Below are positions 34,401 through 41,681 of a DNA stretch of 41,744 nt, in pieces. Source of the stretch: Adonisia turfae CCMR0081 (GTDB taxonomy: Bacteria; Cyanobacteriota; Cyanobacteriia; Phormidesmidales; Phormidesmidaceae); assembly GCF_011009555.1 (NCBI RefSeq), contig NZ_QXHD01000004.1, positions 7,382,930 to 7,424,673 on the forward strand. Direction: 5' to 3'. Position 1 is the stretch's first letter. Every line of letters starts with the position of its first letter. The notes under the pieces are model-generated. The model was given only the letters and a program-made list of their open reading frames with translations. It was not told the origin of the DNA and did no database searches. Made by a program: the position numbers and the translations under genes.

Positions 34401-34997
34401 GTAGTACTTTACGTTATGCCTGAAACTAACGCACGCCTTATAAAGCTTCTTCCCAATAGCTAAGAAAACGGCCTCCATTGAGTCAAAGGTATCACCCAAA
34501 AAAGAGGATGCCCTTTGACGCAGAAAGCATGCCCTATTAAGTTATCCACTCCATGCTTGCGATCTCAACCACTCAATAGTGGCCATCATTAAAATGACAC
34601 CGCAGGTGAACTCTATAGACTCTCTAAGAAATGCTACGGGAAAACCACCCTAACGCGCGCCCCACAAGCAATCGCAACAAATCGAAACATATCTCTTTCC
34701 AGAAAGTACAAACTTGAAATCCTTTTTCCATAGGCCCTAGAGACATACAGCCTGAAAAATAGCACAAATATACTAATATTTTTTAATACTTAATGGGATT
34801 AAGTATTTTTTACACCATCTGATCTGGCCGAGTGCATCTCTTATAAGGGTTTTAACGAGTGCGATCGCACTAACTATGCATACCTTTTCACCCCAAAAAC
34901 GCCTGAACTGATCAATCTTTGCGGATTTCGCCGGATCAAATCGTATGTACTGTGCTATTGTTCACGGTGATCATATGTGTATGTATCTTTCAGACCT
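34401..34997. other. AT-rich intergenic region, possible replication origin area
   Basis: About 600 bases before the RHH gene. It is AT-rich around 34760-34815 and contains a hairpin at 34785-34811, plus a HIP1 octamer near 34862. I looked for iterons (directly repeated motifs of about 20 bp) and did not find a convincing set. Its place between par and rep genes makes it a candidate origin region. Confidence 0.35.
34785..34811 (+). terminator. Hairpin with T-run
   Basis: AATACTTAA pairs exactly with TTAAGTATT across a 5-nt loop and is followed by TTTT. It has terminator form on the plus strand; it lies nearly 400 bp after the IS end with no gene directly before it. Confidence 0.5.
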
Positions 34998-35225
34998 ATG
35001 ACAACGCAGGCGACGGCAATAGCCACAACAGCCATAAAAGAGAATCGTCAACGCACCACCATGACATTGACCCCTTCAGCAGTGGCCGGGCTGGATAAGC
35101 TCGCTGGGTTCTTCAATTTGTCAAGAAGTGCCTTTGTCGAAAAGATTGGTAAGGGCGAGATTCCCTTATTGATTGCCTCGCCTACGCTACTCACGCCTGA
35201 CTTAACTGACAAGATTGCCAGTTAA
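34998..35225 (+). CDS. Ribbon-helix-helix (CopG/Arc-type) DNA-binding protein
   Basis: 75 residues from the ATG at 34998 (an alternative start at 34977 adds seven residues). After a threonine/alanine-rich arm, NRQRTTMTLTPSAVAGLDKL supplies the beta strand and first helix of an RHH fold, and FFNLSRSAFVEKIGKGE the second helix. Such proteins dimerise and bind operator DNA; on plasmids they often repress the rep gene or act as antitoxins. The rep-like gene starts 370 bp downstream on the same strand. Confidence 0.7.
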   Translation: MTTQATAIATTAIKENRQRTTMTLTPSAVAGLDKLAGFFNLSRSAFVEKIGKGEIPLLIASPTLLTPDLTDKIAS

Positions 35226-35260
35226 AGGACATGCACAGATTTTGGAGTATTGCCTATAGA

Positions 35261-35297
35261 TAAAACAAAAGCTCTCGTTGCGGGAAACAACCAGAGC
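35261..35297 (-). terminator. Minus-strand intrinsic terminator upstream of the rep gene
   Basis: On the minus strand GCTCT...GTTG pairs with CAAC...AGAGC around a 7-nt loop and is followed by TTTTGTTTT. It ends a transcript running opposite to the rep gene, coming from about 35400. Confidence 0.65.
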
Positions 35298-35310
35298 CCC
35301 TGCTTACAAA

Positions 35311-35379
35311 TTAAACGCGGGATGGACTTCCTAAATGCTTGCTTGGTCGGCGGTGCAGAAGGGTTGTCAATTGCGTCAT
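35311..35379 (-). CDS. Possible 22-residue peptide
   Basis: ATG at 35379, preceded 10 nt upstream by GGAGG, opens a 22-codon frame MTQLTTLLHRRPSKHLGSPS followed by RV and stop. The stop lies 14 bp before the hairpin of the terminator at 35261-35297, so ribosome binding site, frame and terminator form a compact unit. The peptide is basic. A second frame starts 4 nt earlier and reads through the hairpin, which is less consistent. It could instead be an untranslated antisense RNA controlling the rep gene. Confidence 0.35.
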   Translation of the reverse strand: MTQLTTLLHRRPSKHLGSPSRV

Positions 35380-35595
35380 GCATATACTACCTCCAGTACG
35401 AGGTTTCGACAAGTGTTTGACTATAAAAAGTGCTTGTCACAGGTGTTTTATGTCTGATTTTTACACTTCGTAACGCTCGGGGATCAGAGCGGCTGCCTTT
35501 GTCCCTGAGAACTGCTGGATTTGACTAGGTCGGAAATTCGGACTTCAAAAAACTTGCATGACTACATCCCGCAACGCTGATGTGTTGCCGGGAAA

Positions 35596-37317
35596 ATGCA
35601 AACAGAACTAACACTCACAAGTCCACCGATTGTGGGCCTACCTTTTCGAGGGTGGGATTTTATCTATGCCAAACATCCCGCCCCTGATGAACGGCCCGAG
35701 TGGTATACCGAAAAACGGTTTCCCCTCAATGCCGAACTGGTAGAGCAAGGGGCCTATTTATATGGTGTCCGGTTCGGACAAACCACCCAGTACGCCATGC
35801 TCGATATTGACCATGGCTCTGCGTGGCACCCCAGCCGCGAACCCTTTGCTATCCAACAAATTTGTGAAGCTCTGGAGCCTTTGGGCCTAGTGCGCTCATT
35901 AATCGGCCAAAGTTCCACATCAGGGGGCCTTCATCTCTATTTCCCATGGCAGTCCGAGGCCATCAAATCCTGGCAGGTGGGTCTGGTGCTATCTGTCCTT
36001 TTAGAAAGTAAAGGATTTAAGCCATCCCCTGGCCATCTCGAAATTTTTCCCAATCCCAAACCCTATCGCGGCAAAGAAACGCCATCGCTTTACAATGCCC
36101 ACCGCTTACCATTACAGCGCGGGTTTTACCTATTAGACGATACCTTTCAGCCTACCTGGACAACCCAGGATAAGTTTATTGCCCAGTGGCAAAGTGCAGC
36201 TAGAGCCAATACCGTCTGTGAAGCCACCAAAGAACACCTCCTTAAACAATATCAGCGGCGGCAGTACCCAGTTTCCACCTCAGCCGAGAAATTTCTCAAT
36301 GACTTAAATGCCGCCATCGAACCCGGCTGGAAAAGAACAGAAGACCATCCCCCTTTTCTCTGGGAAGGCCAGGAAATTATTCCAAAAACAAATCCTCTGT
36401 TGGGCCGCATTACCATGCGAGCCTATATCTTTGGCCATATCGATGGACGAAAGCCCCCCCTAGAAGGAGAAGACCTGATCGACGAGATCGTAAAAGTCGC
36501 TATTAATTTACCTGGCTATAGAGAACACTGTCACCATCAGCACGAAATTAGAAAACGGGCCAGCGAATGGGCTCGCTGCGTAGAGAATAGTCACTATTTC
36601 CACTACGGGATCAAGAAAAAGGCCAAAGCCGCCCCCATCGAAGTCACCTGGCACGAACAAAAAGCAAAAGCTGCCAGAGAAAAAATTACAGATGCCATTG
36701 CTGAACTATTAGAGCAAGGTAAATTTCCCAGCTCCACCACAGCCAGAACCAAGCTATTGGTAAAACTGTGCAAGACCAGCCTAGCCACCCTCTACAAAAA
36801 TAAAGACCTATGGCATCCAGACCATATCCATAGAGAACCCGACATCGAGTCGGAAAAAGGGAAAGAGGGAATTATTCGCGCCATGGGGGGCGCAAATAAT
36901 TCAAGTTACAAAAACTTATTAGTAGCTGATAACTGTAATACAGAGCAAAGCCATACAGAGCAAGGGATTACAGAAGATACAGTCGAAGTATCCTCAACCG
37001 AGACCCAAAATACAGAGCCAGCCGCAGATATAGAACCTAATCTGAGCGATGATCCTACAGTCGCTCAACAAAACTGTGCGAAGGAGAGTGTTGATGAGAC
37101 CATTGAGCGGGTGAAACAGGAGTTAAGATCGCGCCAAACTTACCACAATGTCGAAAAAGCGGCCCAGGCTATCGACATAGAGGCACAACTCCACTCAGAA
37201 CAGCAGCACCATCATCGCTCTGTGCTACGACAATGGTTAACGACCGGGGACCCCATATTGATGCGAGAGGCCATAAAGCAGATGAAAAACGCTGGCGAAC
37301 AGGAGGGTAACCCATGA
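35596..37317 (+). CDS. Primase-like (AEP fold) plasmid replication protein
   Basis: 573 residues. The N-terminal ~200 residues carry QYAMLDIDHGSAWHPSREPF, whose D-x-D is the metal-binding motif of archaeo-eukaryotic primases. SLIGQSSTSGGLHLYFPW then gives the S-x-H-like second motif, and FKPSPGHLEIFPNPKPY the third acidic/basic motif. The middle and C-terminal parts are helical, with TTARTKLLVKLCKTSLATLY resembling a winged helix, and end with a low-complexity Glu/Thr-rich linker and a basic coiled segment. Proteins of this plan are common on cyanobacterial plasmids, where they are good candidates for replication initiators or primases. The stop overlaps the ATG of the next gene (ATGA). Confidence 0.65.
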   Translation: MQTELTLTSPPIVGLPFRGWDFIYAKHPAPDERPEWYTEKRFPLNAELVEQGAYLYGVRFGQTTQYAMLDIDHGSAWHPSREPFAIQQICEALEPLGLVRSLIGQSSTSGGLHLYFPWQSEAIKSWQVGLVLSVLLESKGFKPSPGHLEIFPNPKPYRGKETPSLYNAHRLPLQRGFYLLDDTFQPTWTTQDKFIAQWQSAARANTVCEATKEHLLKQYQRRQYPVSTSAEKFLNDLNAAIEPGWKRTEDHPPFLWEGQEIIPKTNPLLGRITMRAYIFGHIDGRKPPLEGEDLIDEIVKVAINLPGYREHCHHQHEIRKRASEWARCVENSHYFHYGIKKKAKAAPIEVTWHEQKAKAAREKITDAIAELLEQGKFPSSTTARTKLLVKLCKTSLATLYKNKDLWHPDHIHREPDIESEKGKEGIIRAMGGANNSSYKNLLVADNCNTEQSHTEQGITEDTVEVSSTETQNTEPAADIEPNLSDDPTVAQQNCAKESVDETIERVKQELRSRQTYHNVEKAAQAIDIEAQLHSEQQHHHRSVLRQWLTTGDPILMREAIKQMKNAGEQEGNP

Positions 37318-37960
37318 CCACACAGCCTACCTGTTGGATCATTGCTGGCCCCAATGGAGCTGGCAAAACCACCTTTGCCCTGGAGTATTTACCCCAGGTA
37401 GCTAACTGTCAGCAGTTTATCAATGCTGACTTGATAGCCGCAGGCTTAGCACCCCTGGCCCCTGAGTCTCAGCTGCTAGCAGCCAGTCGTATCTTTCTAT
37501 CTGAAATCAAGGCACGGGTAGCGGCTCGGCAGGACTTTGCCTTTGAAACTACACTGGCAGGGCGCACCTATCTGAAGCTGATCCAGCAGCTGCGCTCAGA
37601 TGGATGGCGGGTGGAGTTGATTTACCTGGCCCTACCCAATGTGGCCATGTCTCGTATGCGGGTAGCTGAGCGGGTGGCCCACGGTGGCCATGATATTTCT
37701 CTCACAGATATTGCGCGGCGGTTTCCCCGTAGTTTGCGTAACCTGCTCACCGAATTTGGAGGCATCACTGATCAGACTCGATGTTTCATGAATAAGGGGT
37801 GCTGAAGGCGGGCGGGTCACCGTGAGGTGATTCGCCTAGCTAACTGCACCACCCCAATAATGGAGAAGTACCGGAACTGGTCTTCGTGCAGAAGAGCAGT
37901 GAGCGCACCATTATCAATGGTGAATTATTTGATGTACTAAGACAGGGAGCAGGACTATGA
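37314..37960 (+). pseudogene. Zeta toxin-like kinase gene broken by a repeat insertion
   Basis: The first 163 codons encode a zeta toxin family protein: Walker A IIAGPNGAGKTTFALEYL, NADLIAAGLAPLAPE, FAFETTLAGRTYLKLIQQLR and HGGHDISLTDIARRFPRSLR. Zeta kinases phosphorylate UDP-N-acetylglucosamine or related nucleotide sugars. After DQTRCFMNKGC the frame stops at 37803. The missing C-terminus, NGEVPELVFVQKSSERTIIN and ELFDVLRQGAGL, is present in another frame at 37859-37960. Removing the 61-bp palindromic element plus one 4-bp target duplication (65 bp) rejoins MN to NGEVPEL in frame. The gene was thus intact until that insertion. The original stop overlaps the start of the next gene (ATGA). 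Confidence 0.8.
37795..37855. repeat. 61-bp palindromic insertion with 4-bp target duplication
   Basis: The element starts AGGGGTG and ends CACCCC and folds on itself (GGGGTG/CACCCC outside, GGCG/CGCC and TCACC-GTGA-GGTGA inside). It is flanked by AATA on both sides (37791-37794 and 37856-37859). It interrupts the zeta toxin gene. Confidence 0.75.
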
Positions 37961-38121
37961 CAACAGTTTCAGACGATACGCTTAAAATACTGGAAACGCT
38001 AAAACAAGTAGCGGCTAAGACATTAGAGAAGAAACGACGGCTGGGTCATTATGCGGTGATCTGGCGTGATGGGAAAGCTGTTGCCGTGGGAGACGATGCC
38101 CCGCAGGATGCTGTTGGCTAA
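37957..38121 (+). CDS. Small protein coupled to the zeta gene, putative antitoxin
   Basis: 54 residues: MTTVSDDTLKILETLKQVAA, KTLEKKRRLGHYAVIWRDGK and AVAVGDDAPQDAVG. The 'ALEKKRRLGxYAVVWxxGK' core is found in small proteins that I recall encoded beside stand-alone zeta-type kinases in cyanobacteria and proteobacteria. An amphipathic helix is followed by a short beta segment. Its ATG overlaps the original zeta stop (ATGA), so it was translationally coupled to the kinase; the insertion upstream may now uncouple it. An antitoxin role is inferred from context; no biochemical evidence is known to me. Confidence 0.65.
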   Translation: MTTVSDDTLKILETLKQVAAKTLEKKRRLGHYAVIWRDGKAVAVGDDAPQDAVG

Positions 38122-38179
38122 CAAACTGACGAGTCACCGTTTACGCGATCCCACGCGCGACTGATAGATTTGACCCCCT

Positions 38180-38195
38180 TGTGACATCTGTCACT
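38180..38195. promoter_or_regulatory. CRP-type binding site (SYCRP1-like)
   Basis: TGTGACATCTGTCACT matches the cAMP receptor protein consensus TGTGA-N6-TCACA at nine of ten fixed positions, and the inner GTGACA-TC-TGTCAC is a perfect inverted repeat. It is centred about 135 bp upstream of the secreted repeat protein gene. Cyanobacterial SYCRP1 uses the same consensus. Confidence 0.6.
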
Positions 38196-38322
38196 GGATT
38201 TACTCAGCCAATTTCAGAAACCCCTTAAGCCACCTTCAGGTATCGGTCAGATAGCGTTCAGGTACCCCCGGCATTCTTAAGTCAATGAAGTTCATTCACT
38301 GATTCCTAAAGGAGCTTTAACC

Positions 38323-38838
38323 ATGAAACGCACACTTCTTTCTGCTTTAACTGTTCTCGTTGCATCTGCTGCGATCGCACCCGTTGCCTCCGCTGTTGAG
38401 CCCGCTAACTTCAATATTCAAGAAGCTCGCCTCGAAGCCCTCGACCGTCGCACTAAGAATTCCGTCCACAAGCTACGCCTGGAGCACCTCAACAACCAGA
38501 CTAAGGCCATCGGAGATATCCAAGCGGCTCGTCTGGATGCTCTCGATGCCCGCACCAAGGCTATTGATAACATTCAAGCTGCTCGGCTAGATGCTCTGGA
38601 TGCTCGCACTAAAGCTGTTGAAAATATCCAAGCTGAGCGCCTAAACGCTCTTGATTCTCGCACTAAGAACAGCGTTCACAAGCTACGTCTTGAGCACCTC
38701 AACAACCAAACCAAAGCCGTTGAGGATATTCAAGCTGCTCGTTTGGAAGCGTTGGATGCTCGGACAAAAGCTATCGACAACATCCAGGAAGCTCGCCTAG
38801 ATGCACTAGATGCTCGTACTAAGTCCGTCGTCCGCTAA
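38323..38838 (+). CDS. Secreted helical repeat protein
   Basis: 171 residues. The N-terminus is a clear signal peptide (MKRTLLSALTVLVASAAIAP, cleavage probably after VASA near residue 24). The rest is eight copies of a 16-18-residue unit. The common unit is IQAARLDALDARTKAIDN. Two units are a variant, VHKLRLEHLNNQTKAIGD and its close copy, each preceded by a shortened unit ending in TKNS. The order is short, variant, common, common, short, variant, common, common, so a four-unit block has been duplicated. R-L-x-x-L-x-x-x-T-K spacing predicts one long amphipathic helix or helical bundle in the periplasm or outside the cell. AAAGGAG precedes the ATG. I do not recognise a named family. Confidence 0.8.
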   Translation: MKRTLLSALTVLVASAAIAPVASAVEPANFNIQEARLEALDRRTKNSVHKLRLEHLNNQTKAIGDIQAARLDALDARTKAIDNIQAARLDALDARTKAVENIQAERLNALDSRTKNSVHKLRLEHLNNQTKAVEDIQAARLEALDARTKAIDNIQEARLDALDARTKSVVR

Positions 38839-38870
38839 CAGATTGCTGAGCTGTTGCGGTACCCAAGCTT

Positions 38871-38931
38871 GGGTGCCCGGTGCAGACTCCGTTAATCTGT
38901 GAAGCTTCATTACTTTCAGGGCACCCTTTTT
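38871..38931 (+). terminator. Terminator of the repeat protein gene
   Basis: GGGTGCCC at 38871 pairs exactly with GGGCACCC at 38919, with a 40-nt loop, followed by TTTTT. A smaller exact palindrome (ACCCAAGCTTGGGT) overlaps its left arm. Confidence 0.6.
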
Positions 38932-38958
38932 CTCATCAGACTCTCCTACACACACTCC

Positions 38959-38989
38959 AAGCCTCTGCCAATCAGGTAGGGGCTTTTTT
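38959..38989 (+). terminator. Second intrinsic terminator between convergent genes
   Basis: AAGCCTCTGCC pairs with GGTAGGGGCTT (two non-Watson-Crick positions), followed by TTTT. It separates the repeat protein gene from the convergent umuC remnant. Confidence 0.65.
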
Positions 38990-39005
38990 GTGGAAATAGA
39001 AAGCA

Positions 39006-40261
39006 TTACTCAATGGTCACCAGGGGCAGTTCATCCCAATGGGTGGTGTAGCGTTGGGAGAAATGCTCTGACCGCATTCCCCAGGTGGGTGCCAGTCCCA
39101 TTGCGCCATACTTGACCGCATCAGCCGATAGCTTACTGTTAATCTGGTCCAGCGTTGCCATCAGCCGAGCTCGCTTCTCATCATGGACTGGCCCACCTAG
39201 CAGGCTACCTTGTACTTCATCGGCCTGCACCAATTCTGTGGCAATCACTTTTGCTTTGAGATAGTCATAGCCAGGTTCATAGGCCATTTCTGCCAGCTGC
39301 ATGGCAATCTGAATCAATCGGCCAGTGTCATGGGTGGGTGGGTCTAGCTGTACTGTCCGCGCGGCTGAATATTGGTTTTCTTTCTGGTAATAGCTGGTGC
39401 GCATGATAACGGTAAAACAACCGGTCAGAAGATTATCCTGGCGGAGTTTTTCGGCACAGCGGGTGGTGTAGGTTGCGAACTGACAAGTCAGCGCTTCGCT
39501 ATCGCTTCTTTCAAATCAGAAAGTTCAGTGACCAGGTGGCCAAAGGACCGCGATACGATGCGCATTTTCTTGGGAGGGGCAACGGGTTCCATGGCAAAGC
39601 ACGGGGTGCCCCGCAGTTCCAGTACTGTCCGCAGGCCAAAAATGCCAAACCGTTTTTTGATCCAGCTATCCCGCGCCTGCTTTAGCTGGAGTGCGGTTTT
39701 GATGCCCGCCTGGAGCAGCTTTGCCTTGTTGCGACGGCCAATGCCCCAGACTTCGCCTACATCGATAGTGGCTAGCAATCCGTCGACGTCGTCTATGGTT
39801 TCCAGGTTAAGGACGCCGTTTGTGGCTTGAGATCGCTTCGCTACATGGGCCGCGATCTTGGCCAGGGTTTTGGTGGGGGCGATGCCGACGGATACGGGGA
39901 TATTGGTCCATTGCTTGACGGTACGGCGAATGGTGTGGCCATAGTCGGTGAGATCCAGGTGGGTAAAGCCGCTCAGGCCAAGAAAGGCTTCGTCAATGGA
40001 GTATTGTTCTACTTCGGGGCTAAATTGTTGTAGGGTTTCAATGACCCGGCGAGACATGTCTTTGTAGAGGACCGGGTTAGAAGAGAAAACATGAAGGCGT
40101 TTTTGTTGTACCAGGTGACGAATGGAGTACAATGTTGCCTGCATGGGCACCAGTTTCTTGGCTTCGGCAGAGCGGGCAACAACACAGCCATCATTGTTGG
40201 ATAATACCGCTACTGGCTTACCTTCCAGGTCCGGACGAAAGACTCTTTCACAGGAAACGAA
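39006..40261 (-). pseudogene. umuC: UmuC (DNA polymerase V-type) 3' exon, frameshifted
   Basis: Minus-strand sequence directly after the group II intron reads FVSCERVFRPDLEGKPVAVL, SNNDGCVVARSAEAKKLVPM and onward through QYSIDEAFLGLSGF (Y-family catalytic acids), VSVGIAPTKTLAKIAAHVAK and the UmuC-type C-terminus (CAEKLRQDNLLTGCFTVIMR, then TSYYQKENQ to the stop at 39006). Only the first few residues, with the first catalytic Asp, are missing; they would lie beyond the intron and the window edge. At 39475-39497 a 23-bp palindromic insertion shifts the frame, causing a stop after SDLKEAIAKR. Without it, KEAIA continues directly into TYTTRCAEKLR. So this polymerase gene has been hit twice and is probably dead. 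Confidence 0.85.
39475..39497. repeat. 23-bp palindromic insertion in umuC
   Basis: On the minus strand the insert reads GAAGCGCTGACTTGTCAGTT followed by CGC. CTGAC pairs with GTCAG and GCGAA with TTCGC. Removing it restores the UmuC frame. With the neighbouring TATCGCTTC it resembles short dispersed AGCGCTTCGCTATCGC-type repeats of cyanobacteria. Confidence 0.75.
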
Positions 40262-40302
40262 GTCGGGTAAAGATGGCGTATTGCTACGCCACCCTCCCCT
40301 AA

Positions 40303-40336
40303 GAACCGTACGTGAAACTTTCGCGTCATACGGCTC
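40303..40336 (-). ncRNA. Group II intron domain V
   Basis: 34 nt reading GAGCCGTATGACGCGAAAGT then TTCACGTACGGTTC. GAGCCGTA/TACGGTTC pair, with the conserved 'AGC/GCC' triad end, the bulge and the GAAA tetraloop of catalytic domain V. It overlaps the stop codon of the intron protein. Confidence 0.85.
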
Positions 40337-41681
40337 AAGCCTGAGTAACGCCCTTCGTCAGGACGCGGCTTCTCTCCTTAGTCTCTTGGTGATGAACTTG
40401 CCGGTGGCAGTTAGGGTGAAGCAGTATCCGGTTGTCCGCTTTATCACTGCCGCCATGAACCCTCCAGATCACATGGTGGCTATGCCAACCTGTTTCCTGG
40501 GTAATCTTTTGGCCACAGTTTGGGCAAATCCCCTGCTGCTGCTTCCAAAGGAAAAGCAATTGCTGACGACCCTTGAGGGAGGTTTTCATTTGAACATCGA
40601 CTCGATGTTCAAAATAGGTTTCCCAGGCTGGATCATAGGGATTGGCTTTTCCTCTTACCTTGGTATGACGCTGGATGCGCACATCCGCTGCATAAAACAA
40701 GCGGGCCATGCGTCTCTCACCTTGTTTAGTGAACTCACCTTGAAATGTCCACGTTCTCCCTTTGTGGGTTCCGAAGTATTTCTTGCGGATCCACTTAGCG
40801 GATTTGCGTAGATGTCGGCGGCGAGCCCAGCGCCACAATGCCTGAAAGATTTGACAATCAACCGTTGAAAACGTCTTTGAACTCACAACGTGGCGATGAT
40901 AGTTAACCCAACCTCGAATCCGTGGATTGAGATAGGCAATCAATTCACCCGCCTTCGCTTGTTTATTCGACTTGATGACTTTCCGAATATTGGCGAGAAA
41001 GCGTTTTAGGCTCTTTTTAGAGGGCTTAATCAACAACTTCCCCCGATACTTGCGTATCGTTTGTCCGAGAAAGTCAAATCCTTTGTCGATATGCGTAATC
41101 TTGGTTTTCTCCTTGGAGAGTTCCAGACCACGCGCTTTCAGAAAGGCCATGACAAACGGTTTTACCTCGTCTTCTAGCAGCTCTTTCGTCCTGCCTGTGA
41201 TAATGAAATCATCGGCATATCGTACAAAGTTAACCAGCGGCGAAGGACCACGTCTGGGCTTAGGAAACTTGGCCTTAAGGGCCGCTTCCAACCCATCTAG
41301 GGCGAGATTTGCCAGCACAGGTGAACAAATTCCGCCTTGTGGTGTCCCTGCCTTAGTCGGAGAAAAGACGCCTTTGTCGATAAATCCAGCCTTCAGCCAT
41401 TTGGCGAGAATAACTCGGTCCATTGGGATATGAGTCAACAACCAATCATGGCTGATTCGGTCAAAGCATGACTTGATATCAGCCTCTAGAATCCACTGTG
41501 CGGATGTTTTGAGACGCAATGCGATGAAGCACTGTTCAATGGCATCCGCAGCTGACCGCCCTTTACGAAAACCATAGGAATTAACGTCTCCTGTCGTCTC
41601 TGCAATTGGCTCCAGAGCTAGCAAGTATAAAGCTTGCATTGCCCTATCTGTCATAGTTGGCACGATTAGATCGAACTGCAC
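40335..41681 (-). CDS. Group II intron reverse transcriptase/maturase with HNH domain, N-terminally truncated
   Basis: 448 residues. RT blocks are present from the middle of block 2 on: DRAMQALYLLALEPIAETTG, NSYGFRKGRSAADAIEQCF, WILEADIKSCFDRISHDWLL, GTPQGGICSPVLANLALDGL and the catalytic NFVRYADDFIITG. The maturase X domain follows (LIAYLNPRIRGWVNYHRHVV), then an HNH endonuclease with CPNCGQKITQETGWHSHHVI and HPNCHRQVHH. Related proteins start 60-100 residues earlier and read KxRPLGIPTMTDRAMQ. Here PTM is preceded by QFDLIV and, further up, stops in all useful positions, so RT blocks 0-1 are missing. The GTG at 41681 is only the first available start. Retrohoming activity is doubtful. Confidence 0.85.
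   Translation of the reverse strand: MQFDLIVPTMTDRAMQALYLLALEPIAETTGDVNSYGFRKGRSAADAIEQCFIALRLKTSAQWILEADIKSCFDRISHDWLLTHIPMDRVILAKWLKAGFIDKGVFSPTKAGTPQGGICSPVLANLALDGLEAALKAKFPKPRRGPSPLVNFVRYADDFIITGRTKELLEDEVKPFVMAFLKARGLELSKEKTKITHIDKGFDFLGQTIRKYRGKLLIKPSKKSLKRFLANIRKVIKSNKQAKAGELIAYLNPRIRGWVNYHRHVVSSKTFSTVDCQIFQALWRWARRRHLRKSAKWIRKKYFGTHKGRTWTFQGEFTKQGERRMARLFYAADVRIQRHTKVRGKANPYDPAWETYFEHRVDVQMKTSLKGRQQLLFLWKQQQGICPNCGQKITQETGWHSHHVIWRVHGGSDKADNRILLHPNCHRQVHHQETKERSRVLTKGVTQA

Noticed and set aside
34401..35595. Iterons expected near a plasmid rep gene
   Set aside because: I looked for directly repeated 15-25-bp motifs around the RHH and rep genes and saw none that repeat convincingly.
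38872..39006. Possible CRISPR-like repeats near the repeat protein gene
   Set aside because: The structures are two intrinsic terminators. No regular repeat-spacer pattern exists anywhere in the window, and no cas genes are present.
40122..40811. 229-codon plus-strand frame across the intron end
   Set aside because: It runs antisense to domain V, domain VI and the HNH domain of the intron protein; not a real gene.
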